The notes under the pieces are model-generated. The model was given only the letters and a program-made list of their open reading frames with translations. It was not told where the DNA came from and made no database searches. Below are positions 42,527 through 51,188 of a stretch of 64,000 nt of DNA, piece by piece. Origin of the DNA: Paenibacillus silagei. Its GTDB lineage: Bacteria > Bacillota > Bacilli > Paenibacillales > Paenibacillaceae. The stretch's first letter is position 1. The number at the start of each line of letters is the position of its first letter. The stretch lies in the NCBI RefSeq assembly GCF_017874735.1, contig NZ_JAGGLV010000013.1:151688-215687 (forward strand), written 5' to 3'. The position numbers and the translations under genes were made by a program.

Positions 42527-43891
42527 ATGGACCCTTTACGGCAAGATGATTTTGATTCCCAGGCTTGCGGGAGTATAGCGCCTAAGGCGAAGCCCTGTCC
42601 AAGGCCCAAGCCGGGCGAAGCTGCTGGAGGCTGCTCCTTCGACGGAGCCCAGATCACGCTGCTGCCGATTATGGATGCGGCGCATCTGGTTCACGGACCG
42701 ATTGCCTGCGCCGGAAACAGCTGGGAGAGCAGAGGCGCGTTATCCAGCGGCCCCTCCCTGTCCCAATACGGCTTCGCTACGGATCTTACGGATTCTGATA
42801 TTATTTTTGGCGGCGAGAAGAAATTGAAGGACAGCATTGATTATATTGCCGGGCGCTTTGCGCCTCCGGCAATATTTGTATATTCAACCTGCGTGACCGC
42901 ACTGATCGGCGAAGATATGGATGCGGTCTGCAAGGAGGCGGGGGACCGGATCGGGATTCCTGTTATCCCGGTGAACAGCCCTGGCTTCGTCGGCAGCAAG
43001 AATCTCGGGAACCGGCTGGCGGGGGATGCGCTGCTGCAGTATGTCATCGGGACGGGAGAGCCGGACCCGGAGGCGGCCCTGGGGGTCAACCTGATCGGGG
43101 AGTACAATATTGCCGGTGAGATGTGGGATATTGAGAAGCTGATGAACAGCGCCGGGATCGCTGTAACCTCGCGGATTACAGGGGATGCCCGCTATAAAGA
43201 AATTACGTGGGCACACCGGGCGAGAGTGAATATGGTGGTCTGCAGCCGGGCGCTGCTGGGCCTTGCCAAGGAGATGGAGGCGAGATACGGTATCCCGTAT
43301 TTCGAAGGCTCGTTCTATGGTGCGAAGGAGACGACCTATTCGCTGCGCCAGATGGCCTATCTGATGAATGACCGGGAGATGGAGCGGCGGGTGGACCGGC
43401 TCACCGAGCGGGAGGAAGCCCGCTTAAGCCAGGAGCTGCGGCCTTACCGCAAGCTGCTGAGGGGGAAGCGGGCTGTACTCTATACTGGCGGCGTCAAAAG
43501 CTGGTCCGTCATCTCGGCCCTGAAGGAGCTGGGCGTTCAGGTCGTCGGGGTAGGGACGAACAAAAGCACGGAGGATGATGTGCGGCGGATTGCCGACCGT
43601 GTGGGTGATGATACAGAATACATTCCCGAGGGCGGGGCCAGCCGGATTATTAAGACGGTAAGAGAGCGCAAGGCGGATATTATGATTGCCGGCGGCCGCA
43701 ATATGTATGTGGCGATGAAGGAGCAGATTCCCTTCATTGATATTAATCAGGAGCGCCACAAAGCGTATGCCGGATATGAAGGGCTGCTGCAGCTGGCCAA
43801 AGAGCTGACCTATTCACTTGCGAACCCGATCTGGAAGCTGGCAGCAAGCCCCGCTCCCTGGGATAAGGAGGCACCGCCCTATGACCGTTAA
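42527..43891 (+). CDS. nifE: FeMo-cofactor scaffold protein NifE
   Basis: 454 residues. I chose ATG 42527 with AAGGAG 11 bases upstream. NifD-like domains with GGCSFDGAQITLLPI near 35, HGPIACAGNSWESR near 58, STCVTALIGEDMDAV near 118 and C-terminal DINQERHKAYAGYEG. It forms the NifEN scaffold where NifB-co matures to FeMo-co. An 88-base gap separates it from nifK, the largest inside the first part of the operon. Confidence 0.95.
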   Translation: MDPLRQDDFDSQACGSIAPKAKPCPRPKPGEAAGGCSFDGAQITLLPIMDAAHLVHGPIACAGNSWESRGALSSGPSLSQYGFATDLTDSDIIFGGEKKLKDSIDYIAGRFAPPAIFVYSTCVTALIGEDMDAVCKEAGDRIGIPVIPVNSPGFVGSKNLGNRLAGDALLQYVIGTGEPDPEAALGVNLIGEYNIAGEMWDIEKLMNSAGIAVTSRITGDARYKEITWAHRARVNMVVCSRALLGLAKEMEARYGIPYFEGSFYGAKETTYSLRQMAYLMNDREMERRVDRLTEREEARLSQELRPYRKLLRGKRAVLYTGGVKSWSVISALKELGVQVVGVGTNKSTEDDVRRIADRVGDDTEYIPEGGASRIIKTVRERKADIMIAGGRNMYVAMKEQIPFIDINQERHKAYAGYEGLLQLAKELTYSLANPIWKLAASPAPWDKEAPPYDR

Positions 43892-45209
43892 CCGGAGAAA
43901 AAAGCCCGCATCGGTCAACCCGATGAAGATCGGGCAGTCGCTGGGTGCCGTACTGGCCTTGCAGGGCTGTTACCGGGCCATGCCGCTGATTCACGGCTCC
44001 CAGGGCTGCTCCGCTTTTCCGAAGGCGCTCCTGACCCGGCATTTCCGGGAACCGATAGCCGTTCAGACCTCGGCGCTGCAGGAGATGGATGTCATCTTCG
44101 ATGCCAACCGCAATCTGGAGGAGGCGCTGAATCTGGTGCTGAGCAAGCACCGCCCGGATATCATCGGCATCATTGGGACGGAATTGACCGATGTAGCCGG
44201 TGTGGATTATCAGAACATGCTTAAGACGTATAAAAGAGAGCGGAATTTGCGCGGAGGTCTCGCCTTCTCCGTGGTGCTGCCTGATTTTCGCGGATCTCTG
44301 GAATCGGGCTTCAGCTCTACGGTGGAGTCTATGATCGACGAGATGATCCAGCAGGTAGGACACCGGGGTCAAAGAAGCGTGAACACCCGGCAGATTACCT
44401 TGTTACCGGGTTCGTTCTTAACTCCGGCCGATGTGATGGAGCTGAAGGAGATCATCACCTCGTTCGGCTTCGAGGTGATTGCGCTGCCGGATATCTCGAC
44501 CTCCTTGTCCGGCCATCTGCTGACCGGGTTCTCGCCGCTGACGCGCGGCGGGGTTCCGCTGGACTCTATGCTTCAGAGCCTGCAGTCCGGGCTGACGATT
44601 GCCGTGGGCGGCAGCATGGAACGTCCGGCCAGACGGCTGCATAATGCCATAGGCACTCCGTATAAGGTATTCGAAGGGGCAATGGGGCTTAAGGCGACCG
44701 ATGAACTGCTGCATTTCCTGCATCAGATCAGCGGGGAGCCGGTGCCGCTGCGGTATTGCTGGCAGCGGGAGAATCTGCTCGACAGCATGCTGGACGCGCA
44801 TTTTCAATTTGCCGGAATGTCGGTTGTTGCCGCATTGGAACCGGATCATCTGCATTCGGTCTCGGGGTGGCTGGAGGAGCTGGGCGTAGAGCAGAAGGCG
44901 CTGATCACTTCGTTCGAGACCCCGCTTATTGCCGGAATGGAGCGCGAGGTGTGGGTGGGCGATCTGGATGATGCCGAGGTGCTGGGCAAGGGAGCGGATC
45001 TCTGGATCAGTAATTCCCACGGGATCGCCGGGGCGCAGCGGATCGGTGCCGCATTCATGCCGGCCGGGTTCCCGATCTGGAATGAGCTTGGCGCTTACAT
45101 GTCCGTCTCGGCCGGGTACCGGGGAGCAATGGAATGGAGTAATAAGGCAGGGAATCTGTTAATGCAAAGGGAGGCAGGGCACCGTGAAAGTAGCGTTCGC
45201 CACAGATGA
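43881..45209 (+). CDS. nifN: FeMo-cofactor scaffold protein NifN
   Basis: 442 residues from ATG 43881, overlapping the end of nifE by 11 bases and preceded by AAGGAGG. NifK-like: NPMKIGQSLGAVLALQGC near 13-30, IHGSQGCSAFPKALLTRHF near 42, and GTELTDVAGVDY near 98 where NifK has its third cysteine. The C-terminal tail overlaps nifX by 26 bases. Partner of NifE. Confidence 0.95.
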   Translation: MTVNRRKKPASVNPMKIGQSLGAVLALQGCYRAMPLIHGSQGCSAFPKALLTRHFREPIAVQTSALQEMDVIFDANRNLEEALNLVLSKHRPDIIGIIGTELTDVAGVDYQNMLKTYKRERNLRGGLAFSVVLPDFRGSLESGFSSTVESMIDEMIQQVGHRGQRSVNTRQITLLPGSFLTPADVMELKEIITSFGFEVIALPDISTSLSGHLLTGFSPLTRGGVPLDSMLQSLQSGLTIAVGGSMERPARRLHNAIGTPYKVFEGAMGLKATDELLHFLHQISGEPVPLRYCWQRENLLDSMLDAHFQFAGMSVVAALEPDHLHSVSGWLEELGVEQKALITSFETPLIAGMEREVWVGDLDDAEVLGKGADLWISNSHGIAGAQRIGAAFMPAGFPIWNELGAYMSVSAGYRGAMEWSNKAGNLLMQREAGHRESSVRHR

Positions 45210-45594
45210 TGGAAGCCGTGTGAATGCGCATTTCGGACAGAGTCCGATGTTCGCTGTATATAATGTAACGAAAGCCGGAGCCGAGCTGGTGGAGCTGCGC
45301 AAGCTGTCTGCTGTACCGCACCAGGATGAAGCTGGAAAAATCGACAGCCGCCTGGATTCTGTAGGCGACTGTACCCTGATCTTCATCATGCAGATCGGTG
45401 CATCGGCTGCTGCGCGGGTAACCCGCCGGAAGATTATGCCGGTGAAGGTGGCGTTCGGCAGCCCTATCGAGGAGCAGCTGAAGCGGCTGGTCGAGATGCT
45501 TCAGGGCAAGCCGCCGATGTGGCTGGCCAAGGTGCTGCGGGCGGAGGAAGCGGAAGAGAATGAAGGAGGAGAAGCGGATGGAACCCATGGCTAA
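45184..45594 (+). CDS. nifX: Nitrogenase cofactor carrier NifX
   Basis: 136 residues, GTG start with GGGAGGCAG upstream, inside the 3' end of nifN. The dinitrogenase FeMo-cofactor-binding domain is visible: VKVAFATDDGSRVNAHFGQSP at the N-terminus and CTLIFIMQIGASAAARVTRRKI near 65-85. It binds NifB-co or late cofactor intermediates on the way to NifEN. Homologous to the C-terminal domain of NifB here. Confidence 0.94.
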   Translation: MKVAFATDDGSRVNAHFGQSPMFAVYNVTKAGAELVELRKLSAVPHQDEAGKIDSRLDSVGDCTLIFIMQIGASAAARVTRRKIMPVKVAFGSPIEEQLKRLVEMLQGKPPMWLAKVLRAEEAEENEGGEADGTHG

Positions 45595-46144
45595 TGAGAG
45601 TGCGGCGCTGCAGGGTACAGTGATTCCAGGAGCTGCGGCGGCGAGACTGCGCAGCCCCAGAGCGCGCAAGGAGCTGAATCCGGAGACCGCAGATGCCCTG
45701 ATCCGGCGTCTGTGTCATCTTCTGGATGCCGGAGATTTCTTTGGACGTAACAGCAGCCTTCCTCCGCTGGAGAAGATCGCGAAGCTGTTCCTGGCGTCTG
45801 CCGGGGATAAGGATCAATCGGAATTCAATTGCGCGGTGTCGCCCAAGGTCCGCCAGCAGGTGCCGCTGCTGTTCCAGGCCATGGCAGGTGTCATGGAGGA
45901 GAGAACCGGCCTTATGATCCAGAGTACGGCGGAGATTAACGGCGAAGGCTTCGGCCGGGGGCTGATCTACAGCGGCAGGGTCATTCTGGTGCTCAAGAGC
46001 CTGCGGGCTGGCTTCCCCTTCCCGTTCACTTCGGCTGAGAAGACGATTTCGTACGGGGTGGAGTGCATTGAAGAAGGAATGGCCTTTCTGGAGAAATATA
46101 AGGAGCTGACTTCAGCGCACGGCCTGCTTAGCCTGGAGGGCTAG
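45578..46144 (+). CDS. NifX-associated nitrogen fixation protein (DUF269)
   Basis: 188 residues from ATG 45578 (AAGGAGG 8 bases upstream), overlapping nifX by 17 bases. The last 130 residues match the NifX-associated DUF269 family of proteobacterial nif clusters: KEQ-like VSPKVRQQVPLLFQAM, ERTGLMIQSTAEINGEGFGRGL, VLVLKSLRAGFPF-like and a C-terminal helix. The N-terminal 35 residues are extra. The family's role in cofactor handling is not established. It occupies the slot called orf1 between nifX and hesA in some Paenibacillus clusters. Confidence 0.85.
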   Translation: MEPMANESAALQGTVIPGAAAARLRSPRARKELNPETADALIRRLCHLLDAGDFFGRNSSLPPLEKIAKLFLASAGDKDQSEFNCAVSPKVRQQVPLLFQAMAGVMEERTGLMIQSTAEINGEGFGRGLIYSGRVILVLKSLRAGFPFPFTSAEKTISYGVECIEEGMAFLEKYKELTSAHGLLSLEG

Positions 46145-46199
46145 AGTAAGAAAGGAATATCTATGCGTCTTATATAAGTGGTCACAGGGGGAGTCAGGG

Positions 46200-46952
46200 A
46201 TGGAGCAGCTTGCCGGAGGGTTGGAGCTGGAACGGTACACCCGGCAGCTGAAGCTGGTCGGGGAAGACGGGCAGAAGGCGCTGAAGGAAGCGACGGTTAT
46301 GGTGGCCGGAATCGGCGGGCTTGGCGGAACGGCTGCCCTCTATTTGGCGGCGGCAGGCGTGGGTCGGCTTATTTTGTCCCATGAGGGGGTCATTGTAGCC
46401 CCTGACCTGAACCGGCAGATTCTGATGGACAGCGGGCATCTGGGTCAGGAGCGGATGAGTACGGCGGTTGCCCGGCTGAAGCAGCTGAATCCGCATGTAG
46501 AGATTGAAGGCTATAATTCCAGAATTGAATATCCTCAGGCACGCCCCTGGGTGGAAGCGGCCGATCTTGTGATCGATGCCCGCTACGACTTCCCGGAGCG
46601 TTATGCGCTGAACCGGCTATGTGTCGATACGAATACACCTATGGTGGAATCGGCCATGTATGGCTTTGAAATATCGCTTACTACGGTGATTCCCGGACTT
46701 ACGCCCTGCCTCGAATGCCTGTATCCGGAGTTGCCGCCGCAGTGGGAGCCGCTCGGCTTCCCGGTTCTGGGCGCCACCTCCGGGATTGCCGGTTGTCTGG
46801 CAGCGCTGGAGGCCGTAAAATGGATTACAGGGGTAGGGACAACTTACGCGGGCGTAATGCATCGCTTCAGCTCACTCGACTTCGCCTGTTATAGCGTCCG
46901 TATTGCCCGTAATCCGAATTGCGCTTGCTGCGGAGAGGGAGGTAAACCGTGA
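46200..46952 (+). CDS. hesA: HesA/ThiF/MoeB-family adenylyltransferase
   Basis: 250 residues with the E1-like ATP-binding motif VMVAGIGGLGGTAALYLAAAG at about 33-53, DLNRQILMD near 71 and two zinc-type cysteine pairs, CLECLYPE near 178 and CACC near the C-terminus. In nif clusters HesA is thought to help molybdenum or sulfur supply to FeMo-co. GGGGGAG precedes ATG; the stop overlaps the nifV GTG. Confidence 0.93.
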   Translation: MEQLAGGLELERYTRQLKLVGEDGQKALKEATVMVAGIGGLGGTAALYLAAAGVGRLILSHEGVIVAPDLNRQILMDSGHLGQERMSTAVARLKQLNPHVEIEGYNSRIEYPQARPWVEAADLVIDARYDFPERYALNRLCVDTNTPMVESAMYGFEISLTTVIPGLTPCLECLYPELPPQWEPLGFPVLGATSGIAGCLAALEAVKWITGVGTTYAGVMHRFSSLDFACYSVRIARNPNCACCGEGGKP

Positions 46953-48091
46953 AACGTCTCAAGCTATGTGACACGACACTCAGGGATGGTGAACAGGCGG
47001 CTGGAGTATCATTCACGAGGGCGGAAAAGCTGGAAATCGCAAAGTTGCTGTCGGAGAGCGGAGTAGAGCAGGCAGAGGTAGGCATTCCTGCCATGGGCAA
47101 GCGGGAGCAGGAGGATATTGCCGCTGTTGCTGAGCTGGGATTACCCATGAAGCTAATGACATGGAACCGCTCGGTGCCAGGGGATATTGACAAGGCCAAG
47201 GCTACCGGCGTGAAATGGAGCCATATCTCCATTCCGGTGTCGGAGATTCAGCTGCAGGGCAAGCTGGGGCTGACACCCCGGGAAGGTCTGAACAAGCTGC
47301 TGCGTACCGTGGAGTACGGGCTGCGGCAGGGTATGACTGTATCGGCAGGCATGGAGGACTCCTCCAGGGCGGATATAGGCTTCCTGATCGAAGTGGTGAA
47401 TACCTTATACAAGGAAGGCATCCGCAGGTTCCGGTATGCAGATACCGTCTCAGCCCATCATCCGGGCCAGATGGCAGAGCGGGTAAGCCAGCTGCTGGGC
47501 GCAGTGCCTGAGGATGTGGAGCTGGAGGTACACTGCCACAATGATTTCGGGCTGGCCTGCGCGAATACGCTCAGCGGCATCGCCGCCGGAGCGGTGTGGG
47601 CCAGTACGACGGTGGCCGGGATCGGCGAGAGGACCGGCAATGCGGCCATGGAGGAAGTAGCCATGGCCTGGCGCTATTTGTACGGCGGGGAATGCGCGGT
47701 CCGGCTGGAGGGGCTCCAGGGCCTCGCGGACAAGGTTATTGCCGCGTCCGGCCGCAGTGTCGGCGATGCGAAGCCGGTCGTGGGACAGCTCGCCTTCACC
47801 CATGAATCCGGGATTCATGTGGACGGGCTGATGAAGGAGCAGGAGACGTATCAGTTCTTCGATCCGGCGGTGGTCGGCCGCGCGCACCGCTATGTGCTGG
47901 GCAAGCATTCCGGCAGCGGCGGCGTGGCCCATGTGCTGGAGCAGCAGGGACTTGCGGTCAGCGCCGAGACGGCCGGCCGTCTGCTGGAGAAGGTCCGGGC
48001 CTACGCGGAGGCCCGCAAGGGCACTGTGCCGGAAGTCATGCTCCTGCAGTGGCTGATGGAAGAGCAGCAGCGCGCGCAGAACGCGGTGTAG
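46949..48091 (+). CDS. nifV: Homocitrate synthase NifV
   Basis: 380 residues, GTG start overlapping the hesA stop. The HMGL-like barrel begins LKLCDTTLRDGEQAAGVSFT, with the catalytic Arg and metal Asp in LRDGEQ, the EVHCHNDFGLACAN metal-binding histidines near 192 and GERTGNAAMEEV near 230. It condenses acetyl-CoA and 2-oxoglutarate to homocitrate, the organic ligand of FeMo-co. Last gene of the operon. Confidence 0.96.
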   Translation: MKRLKLCDTTLRDGEQAAGVSFTRAEKLEIAKLLSESGVEQAEVGIPAMGKREQEDIAAVAELGLPMKLMTWNRSVPGDIDKAKATGVKWSHISIPVSEIQLQGKLGLTPREGLNKLLRTVEYGLRQGMTVSAGMEDSSRADIGFLIEVVNTLYKEGIRRFRYADTVSAHHPGQMAERVSQLLGAVPEDVELEVHCHNDFGLACANTLSGIAAGAVWASTTVAGIGERTGNAAMEEVAMAWRYLYGGECAVRLEGLQGLADKVIAASGRSVGDAKPVVGQLAFTHESGIHVDGLMKEQETYQFFDPAVVGRAHRYVLGKHSGSGGVAHVLEQQGLAVSAETAGRLLEKVRAYAEARKGTVPEVMLLQWLMEEQQRAQNAV

Positions 48092-48163
48092 GCAGCACTA
48101 AAGAATTTAACAAAAAGCAAAAAGAAGCGGAGGGGAAATTTGGAACTGGAGGAGCGATAGCGA

Positions 48164-48230
48164 CCGCTTTGTGTTTGGATTTCTACCACGAGGAGTGGTT
48201 GCAATTAGGAAATCCAAAATACAACAGCGG
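48164..48230. repeat. Long imperfect hairpin behind nifV
   Basis: Nested inverted repeats: CCGCT/AGCGG outermost, TTTGGATTTC/GAAATCCAAA in the middle and ACCAC/GTGGT around GAGGA at the tip. It is preceded by GGAGCGATAGCGACCGCT. There is no T run, so it is not a simple terminator. It looks like a dispersed palindromic element or a 3' RNA structure. Confidence 0.65.
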
Positions 48231-48308
48231 CCGGAAGTCCAAATGTTCACCGCAGTGACGACCAAGCTTTGAGTTCTACTATAAGTGCGTTTTATATATG
48301 CGGATGCT

Positions 48309-48352
48309 TAAGCTGGGCTGTCCTCCATGTGGAGTGCGGCGCAGCTTTTTTT
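48309..48352 (+). terminator. Probable terminator of the nif operon
   Basis: TAAGCTG...CTCC, loop ATGT, GGAG...CAGCTTTTTTT. It is 220 bases behind nifV and the first true intrinsic terminator after it. Confidence 0.75.
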
Positions 48353-48484
48353 GGAATACAACGGCTGATGATATCCGGGGCTGGCAGGCCGGGGGGAGAA
48401 TAGACTCTACTTTGACGGAGGATTTTGTTACAATTTGAGCAGGCTGTAAATAGGCAGAGCGTATGGAGAAGGGAAGGCATCACT

Positions 48485-49255
48485 TTGAAGAAAACGATTT
48501 TTTTCGATATTGACGGTACGATCTATGATGAAGACAAGAATATTCCGGCTTCCACCAGAGAAGCGATAGCGGAGCTGAAGAGACGCGGGCACCATGTAGC
48601 AATTGCTACCGGAAGAGCGGATTATATGTTCGAGGGGCTGCGCGGGGAGCTGGGAATTGACTCATATGTCTCGCTGAACGGGCAGTATGTAGTCTATGAA
48701 GGGAAGCCGGTGTACAAGAACCCGATTGCGACCAGCGTGCTGGAGGAGCTGACCTTGTTCGCGGAGAAGCTGGATCACCCTGTTGCGTATACGGATACGG
48801 CGGGCATGAGAGTGAATGTGGCCGATCATGAGTACATCAATACGAGCGTTGGTTCGCTGAAGCTGGTATTTCCGACGCATGATGCGGGATATTTTCTGAA
48901 AAATGACATTTACCAGGCGATGATCTTCTGTCCGCAGGAGAGTCAGCAGATCTATGCCGAGCGGTACCCGGAGCTGAATTTCATCCGCTGGCACCCGCTG
49001 TGTATGGATGTGCTGCCCGGCAACGGCTCCAAAGCGAACGGGATCGCGGAGATGCTGAAGGTGATCGGGGTGAAGAAGGAAGAGGTCTATGCTTTTGGCG
49101 ATGGCCTGAATGATGTGGAGATGCTGGGGTATGTCGGGTATGGCATTGCCATGGGCAACGGCGAGAAGGCGGCGAAGGCGGCCGCCTCCTTCATTACGAA
49201 ATCTGTCCGCGAGGACGGGATCTATGAAGGCTTGAAGATGGTCGGGCTGCTGTAA
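48485..49255 (+). CDS. HAD-superfamily Cof-type phosphatase
   Basis: 256 residues from TTG 48485, with AGGGAAGG upstream. HAD motif I is IFFDIDGTIYDED, motif II VAIATGRADYM, and motif III/IV is GDGLNDVEMLGYVGYGIAMGN with a conserved Lys in NGSKANGIAEML. The cap is the IIB type. Cytoplasmic phosphatase for sugar phosphates or flavin/PLP-type compounds; substrate unknown. Confidence 0.9.
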   Translation: MKKTIFFDIDGTIYDEDKNIPASTREAIAELKRRGHHVAIATGRADYMFEGLRGELGIDSYVSLNGQYVVYEGKPVYKNPIATSVLEELTLFAEKLDHPVAYTDTAGMRVNVADHEYINTSVGSLKLVFPTHDAGYFLKNDIYQAMIFCPQESQQIYAERYPELNFIRWHPLCMDVLPGNGSKANGIAEMLKVIGVKKEEVYAFGDGLNDVEMLGYVGYGIAMGNGEKAAKAAASFITKSVREDGIYEGLKMVGLL

Positions 49256-49342
49256 ATAGGAGCACTCGGTTGCTATGGTCTCACTTCATTGAACTCTTGA
49301 GGGGATATTCTTACTCCGGGATTTAGCATGGTGCTTTACTGG

Positions 49343-49388
49343 AAGAGTATTCGATTGCAGTTTATGCAATGGAATACTCTTTTTTTTG
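49343..49388 (+). terminator. Terminator of the HAD phosphatase gene
   Basis: AAGAGTATTC-ATTGCA / TGCAAT-GAATACTCTT stem with TTTTTTTT tail. The 49389-49620 stretch that follows shows no supported gene. Confidence 0.85.
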
Positions 49389-49633
49389 CATTGCAATCAA
49401 ATATGATCAACGGGGCAATGAAAGCTTTTTGTCCGGCAATAGTATATGTTTTTGGTGGACGGGTGGTGAGCGGGTATGAGAACAAACTCTGGCCTGACGG
49501 GGTGAATTGAGTTTGTCCATCCTGTACAATTAACCACTTTTCCATAAAATAATTATTTGCCTACAGGATGAATGTCCATGCCCTTTCTGGGTGAACGGAG
49601 TAGGATACATAGAGTCTATAGGAGGTGTCGAAT

Positions 49634-50935
49634 ATGGGTCGTACGGAATATAAGAAGAAAAAGCGGAGCTGCACAGAGGAGCTTACCGGATGCCCTTTGC
49701 CGAGAGCGAAACGTCCCGTGAGAAAACGGAAGGACAACAATTGCAGCTGCAAGAAAAATATTATCGTCAAAAAGCAAATTGTCCGCGTTAATATTCCATT
49801 AGGTGCTTTGGGTGCAGCCGGAGCCGCAGGAGCCTTGAATGCGGCTGGAGCTGTAGAAGCACTGGGAACAGCTGGAGCAGCCGGAGCAGCAGGAGCGCTG
49901 GGAGCCGCAGGAGCAGCAGGTGCGCTCGGAGCCGCAGGAGCGGCCGGTGCGCTTGGGGCGGTTGGAGCAGCGGGAGCAGCGGGTGCACTTGGAGCCGCGG
50001 GAGCGGCTGGTGCGCTCGGAGCCGCAGGCGTAGGCGGAGCCGCAGGAGCAGGCGGGGCAGCTGGTGCCCGTGGAGCAGCCGGGGCTGCCGGGCTTCTGGG
50101 AGCAGCGGGAGCCGCCGGAGCATTGGGTGCAGCCGGAGCTCAGGGTGCACTCGGAGCAGCCGGAGCAGCCGGAGCCGCAGGAGCAGCGGGAGCAGCTGGG
50201 ATAGCCGGAGCGCTGGGAGGGATTGGCCCGGCAGGGCCGGCGGGCGCACCAGGACCCGCAGGCCCTGTAGGACCCGCAGGACCTGCGGGAGCAGTAGGAC
50301 CGGCAGGACCCGCAGGAGCGGGCGGAGCGGCAGGCCCTGTAGGCCCGGCAGGTCCTGCCGGAGCAGATGGAGCAGCAGGGCCCGCCGGGGCCACAGGCGC
50401 TACAGGTGCAGCAGGGCCCGCCGGGGCCACAGGAGCTACAGGTGTAGCAGGGCCAGCTGGAGCCACAGGGGCAACAGGAGTTGCCGGTCCAGCGGGTGCA
50501 ACCGGGGCCACAGGAGCGGCTGGAGGAATCGCCCAGTTCGCTTATGTATATAACCTCGGAGCACAGGTAGTGCCGATTGAGGCAGATGTGTCTTTTGATA
50601 CAAATGGGCTGATTACCCCGGGAATTACACATGCCCCTGGGACAACTACAATTTCGGTTGCCAATGCCGGAATCTATGAGGTTAATTTCTCGGTATCCGG
50701 TGTGGAGCCCAGCCAGTTCGCCCTATTCGTGAATGGGGCACAGGTTCCGGGAACGGTCTATGGATCGGGCGCAGGCACTCAGCAGAATACCGGGCAGGCG
50801 ATCATCGCTTTATCCTCAGGTGATGTGCTGACGCTCCGGAATCACAGCTCGTCTGCCGCCGTCACACTGCAGACGCTGGCTGGCGGCACACAAGCCAATG
50901 TCAATGCTTCGATTGTGATTAAGCAGCTGGCCTAG
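49634..50935 (+). CDS. Collagen-like surface protein with BclA-type C-terminal domain
   Basis: 433 residues from ATG 49634 (AGGAGGTG 7 bases upstream). Residues 1-55 are basic with several Cys (KKKKRSC, NNCSCKKNIIVKK) and lack a Sec signal. Residues about 58-300 are Gly-X-Y triplets, first almost only GAA/GAL/GAV, then GPAGPA/GATGATGAA collagen-like. The last about 135 residues are a jelly-roll domain (FAYVYNLGAQVVPIE, GIYEVNFSVSG, VNASIVIKQLA) like the BclA/C1q-type trimerisation domain. Likely a spore-surface filament protein placed by its basic N-terminus; could be a glycosylation target. Confidence 0.85.
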   Translation: MGRTEYKKKKRSCTEELTGCPLPRAKRPVRKRKDNNCSCKKNIIVKKQIVRVNIPLGALGAAGAAGALNAAGAVEALGTAGAAGAAGALGAAGAAGALGAAGAAGALGAVGAAGAAGALGAAGAAGALGAAGVGGAAGAGGAAGARGAAGAAGLLGAAGAAGALGAAGAQGALGAAGAAGAAGAAGAAGIAGALGGIGPAGPAGAPGPAGPVGPAGPAGAVGPAGPAGAGGAAGPVGPAGPAGADGAAGPAGATGATGAAGPAGATGATGVAGPAGATGATGVAGPAGATGATGAAGGIAQFAYVYNLGAQVVPIEADVSFDTNGLITPGITHAPGTTTISVANAGIYEVNFSVSGVEPSQFALFVNGAQVPGTVYGSGAGTQQNTGQAIIALSSGDVLTLRNHSSSAAVTLQTLAGGTQANVNASIVIKQLA

Positions 50936-50973
50936 CAGATCAACTGCAAGGATAAAGAGCAGGGTTGTAAAGA

Positions 50974-51012
50974 GGGCGGGGGACCTGATCGGGTTTCCGC
51001 CCTTTCTTTTTT
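50974..51012 (+). terminator. Terminator of the collagen-like gene
   Basis: GGGCGGGGGACC / GGTTTCCGCCC stem followed by TTTCTTTTTT. Confidence 0.85.
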
Positions 51013-51188
51013 CGGCAAGGGTCTATAAGGCTTGTAGATACGCAGTTGTTGAAGTTGCTGTTCTGGGGTTGACACTAAGGAGCAGTTATACGCTTTTTAG
51101 ATAAATTGTTATTCACTTCAGCCAGTGTGGTTAAGATATATTATTATGTCTAGCACCACAGGAATCGAGAGAAGCGGAGGTATCTGAA

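Noticed and set aside
49328..49510. 60-codon plus-strand frame between HAD and collagen-like genes
   Set aside because: It starts ahead of a strong terminator hairpin and reads through it; no RBS.
49799..50632. Ser/Cys/Gly-rich minus-strand frame opposite the collagen-like gene
   Set aside because: A composition artefact of the GGA/GCA triplets read on the other strand.
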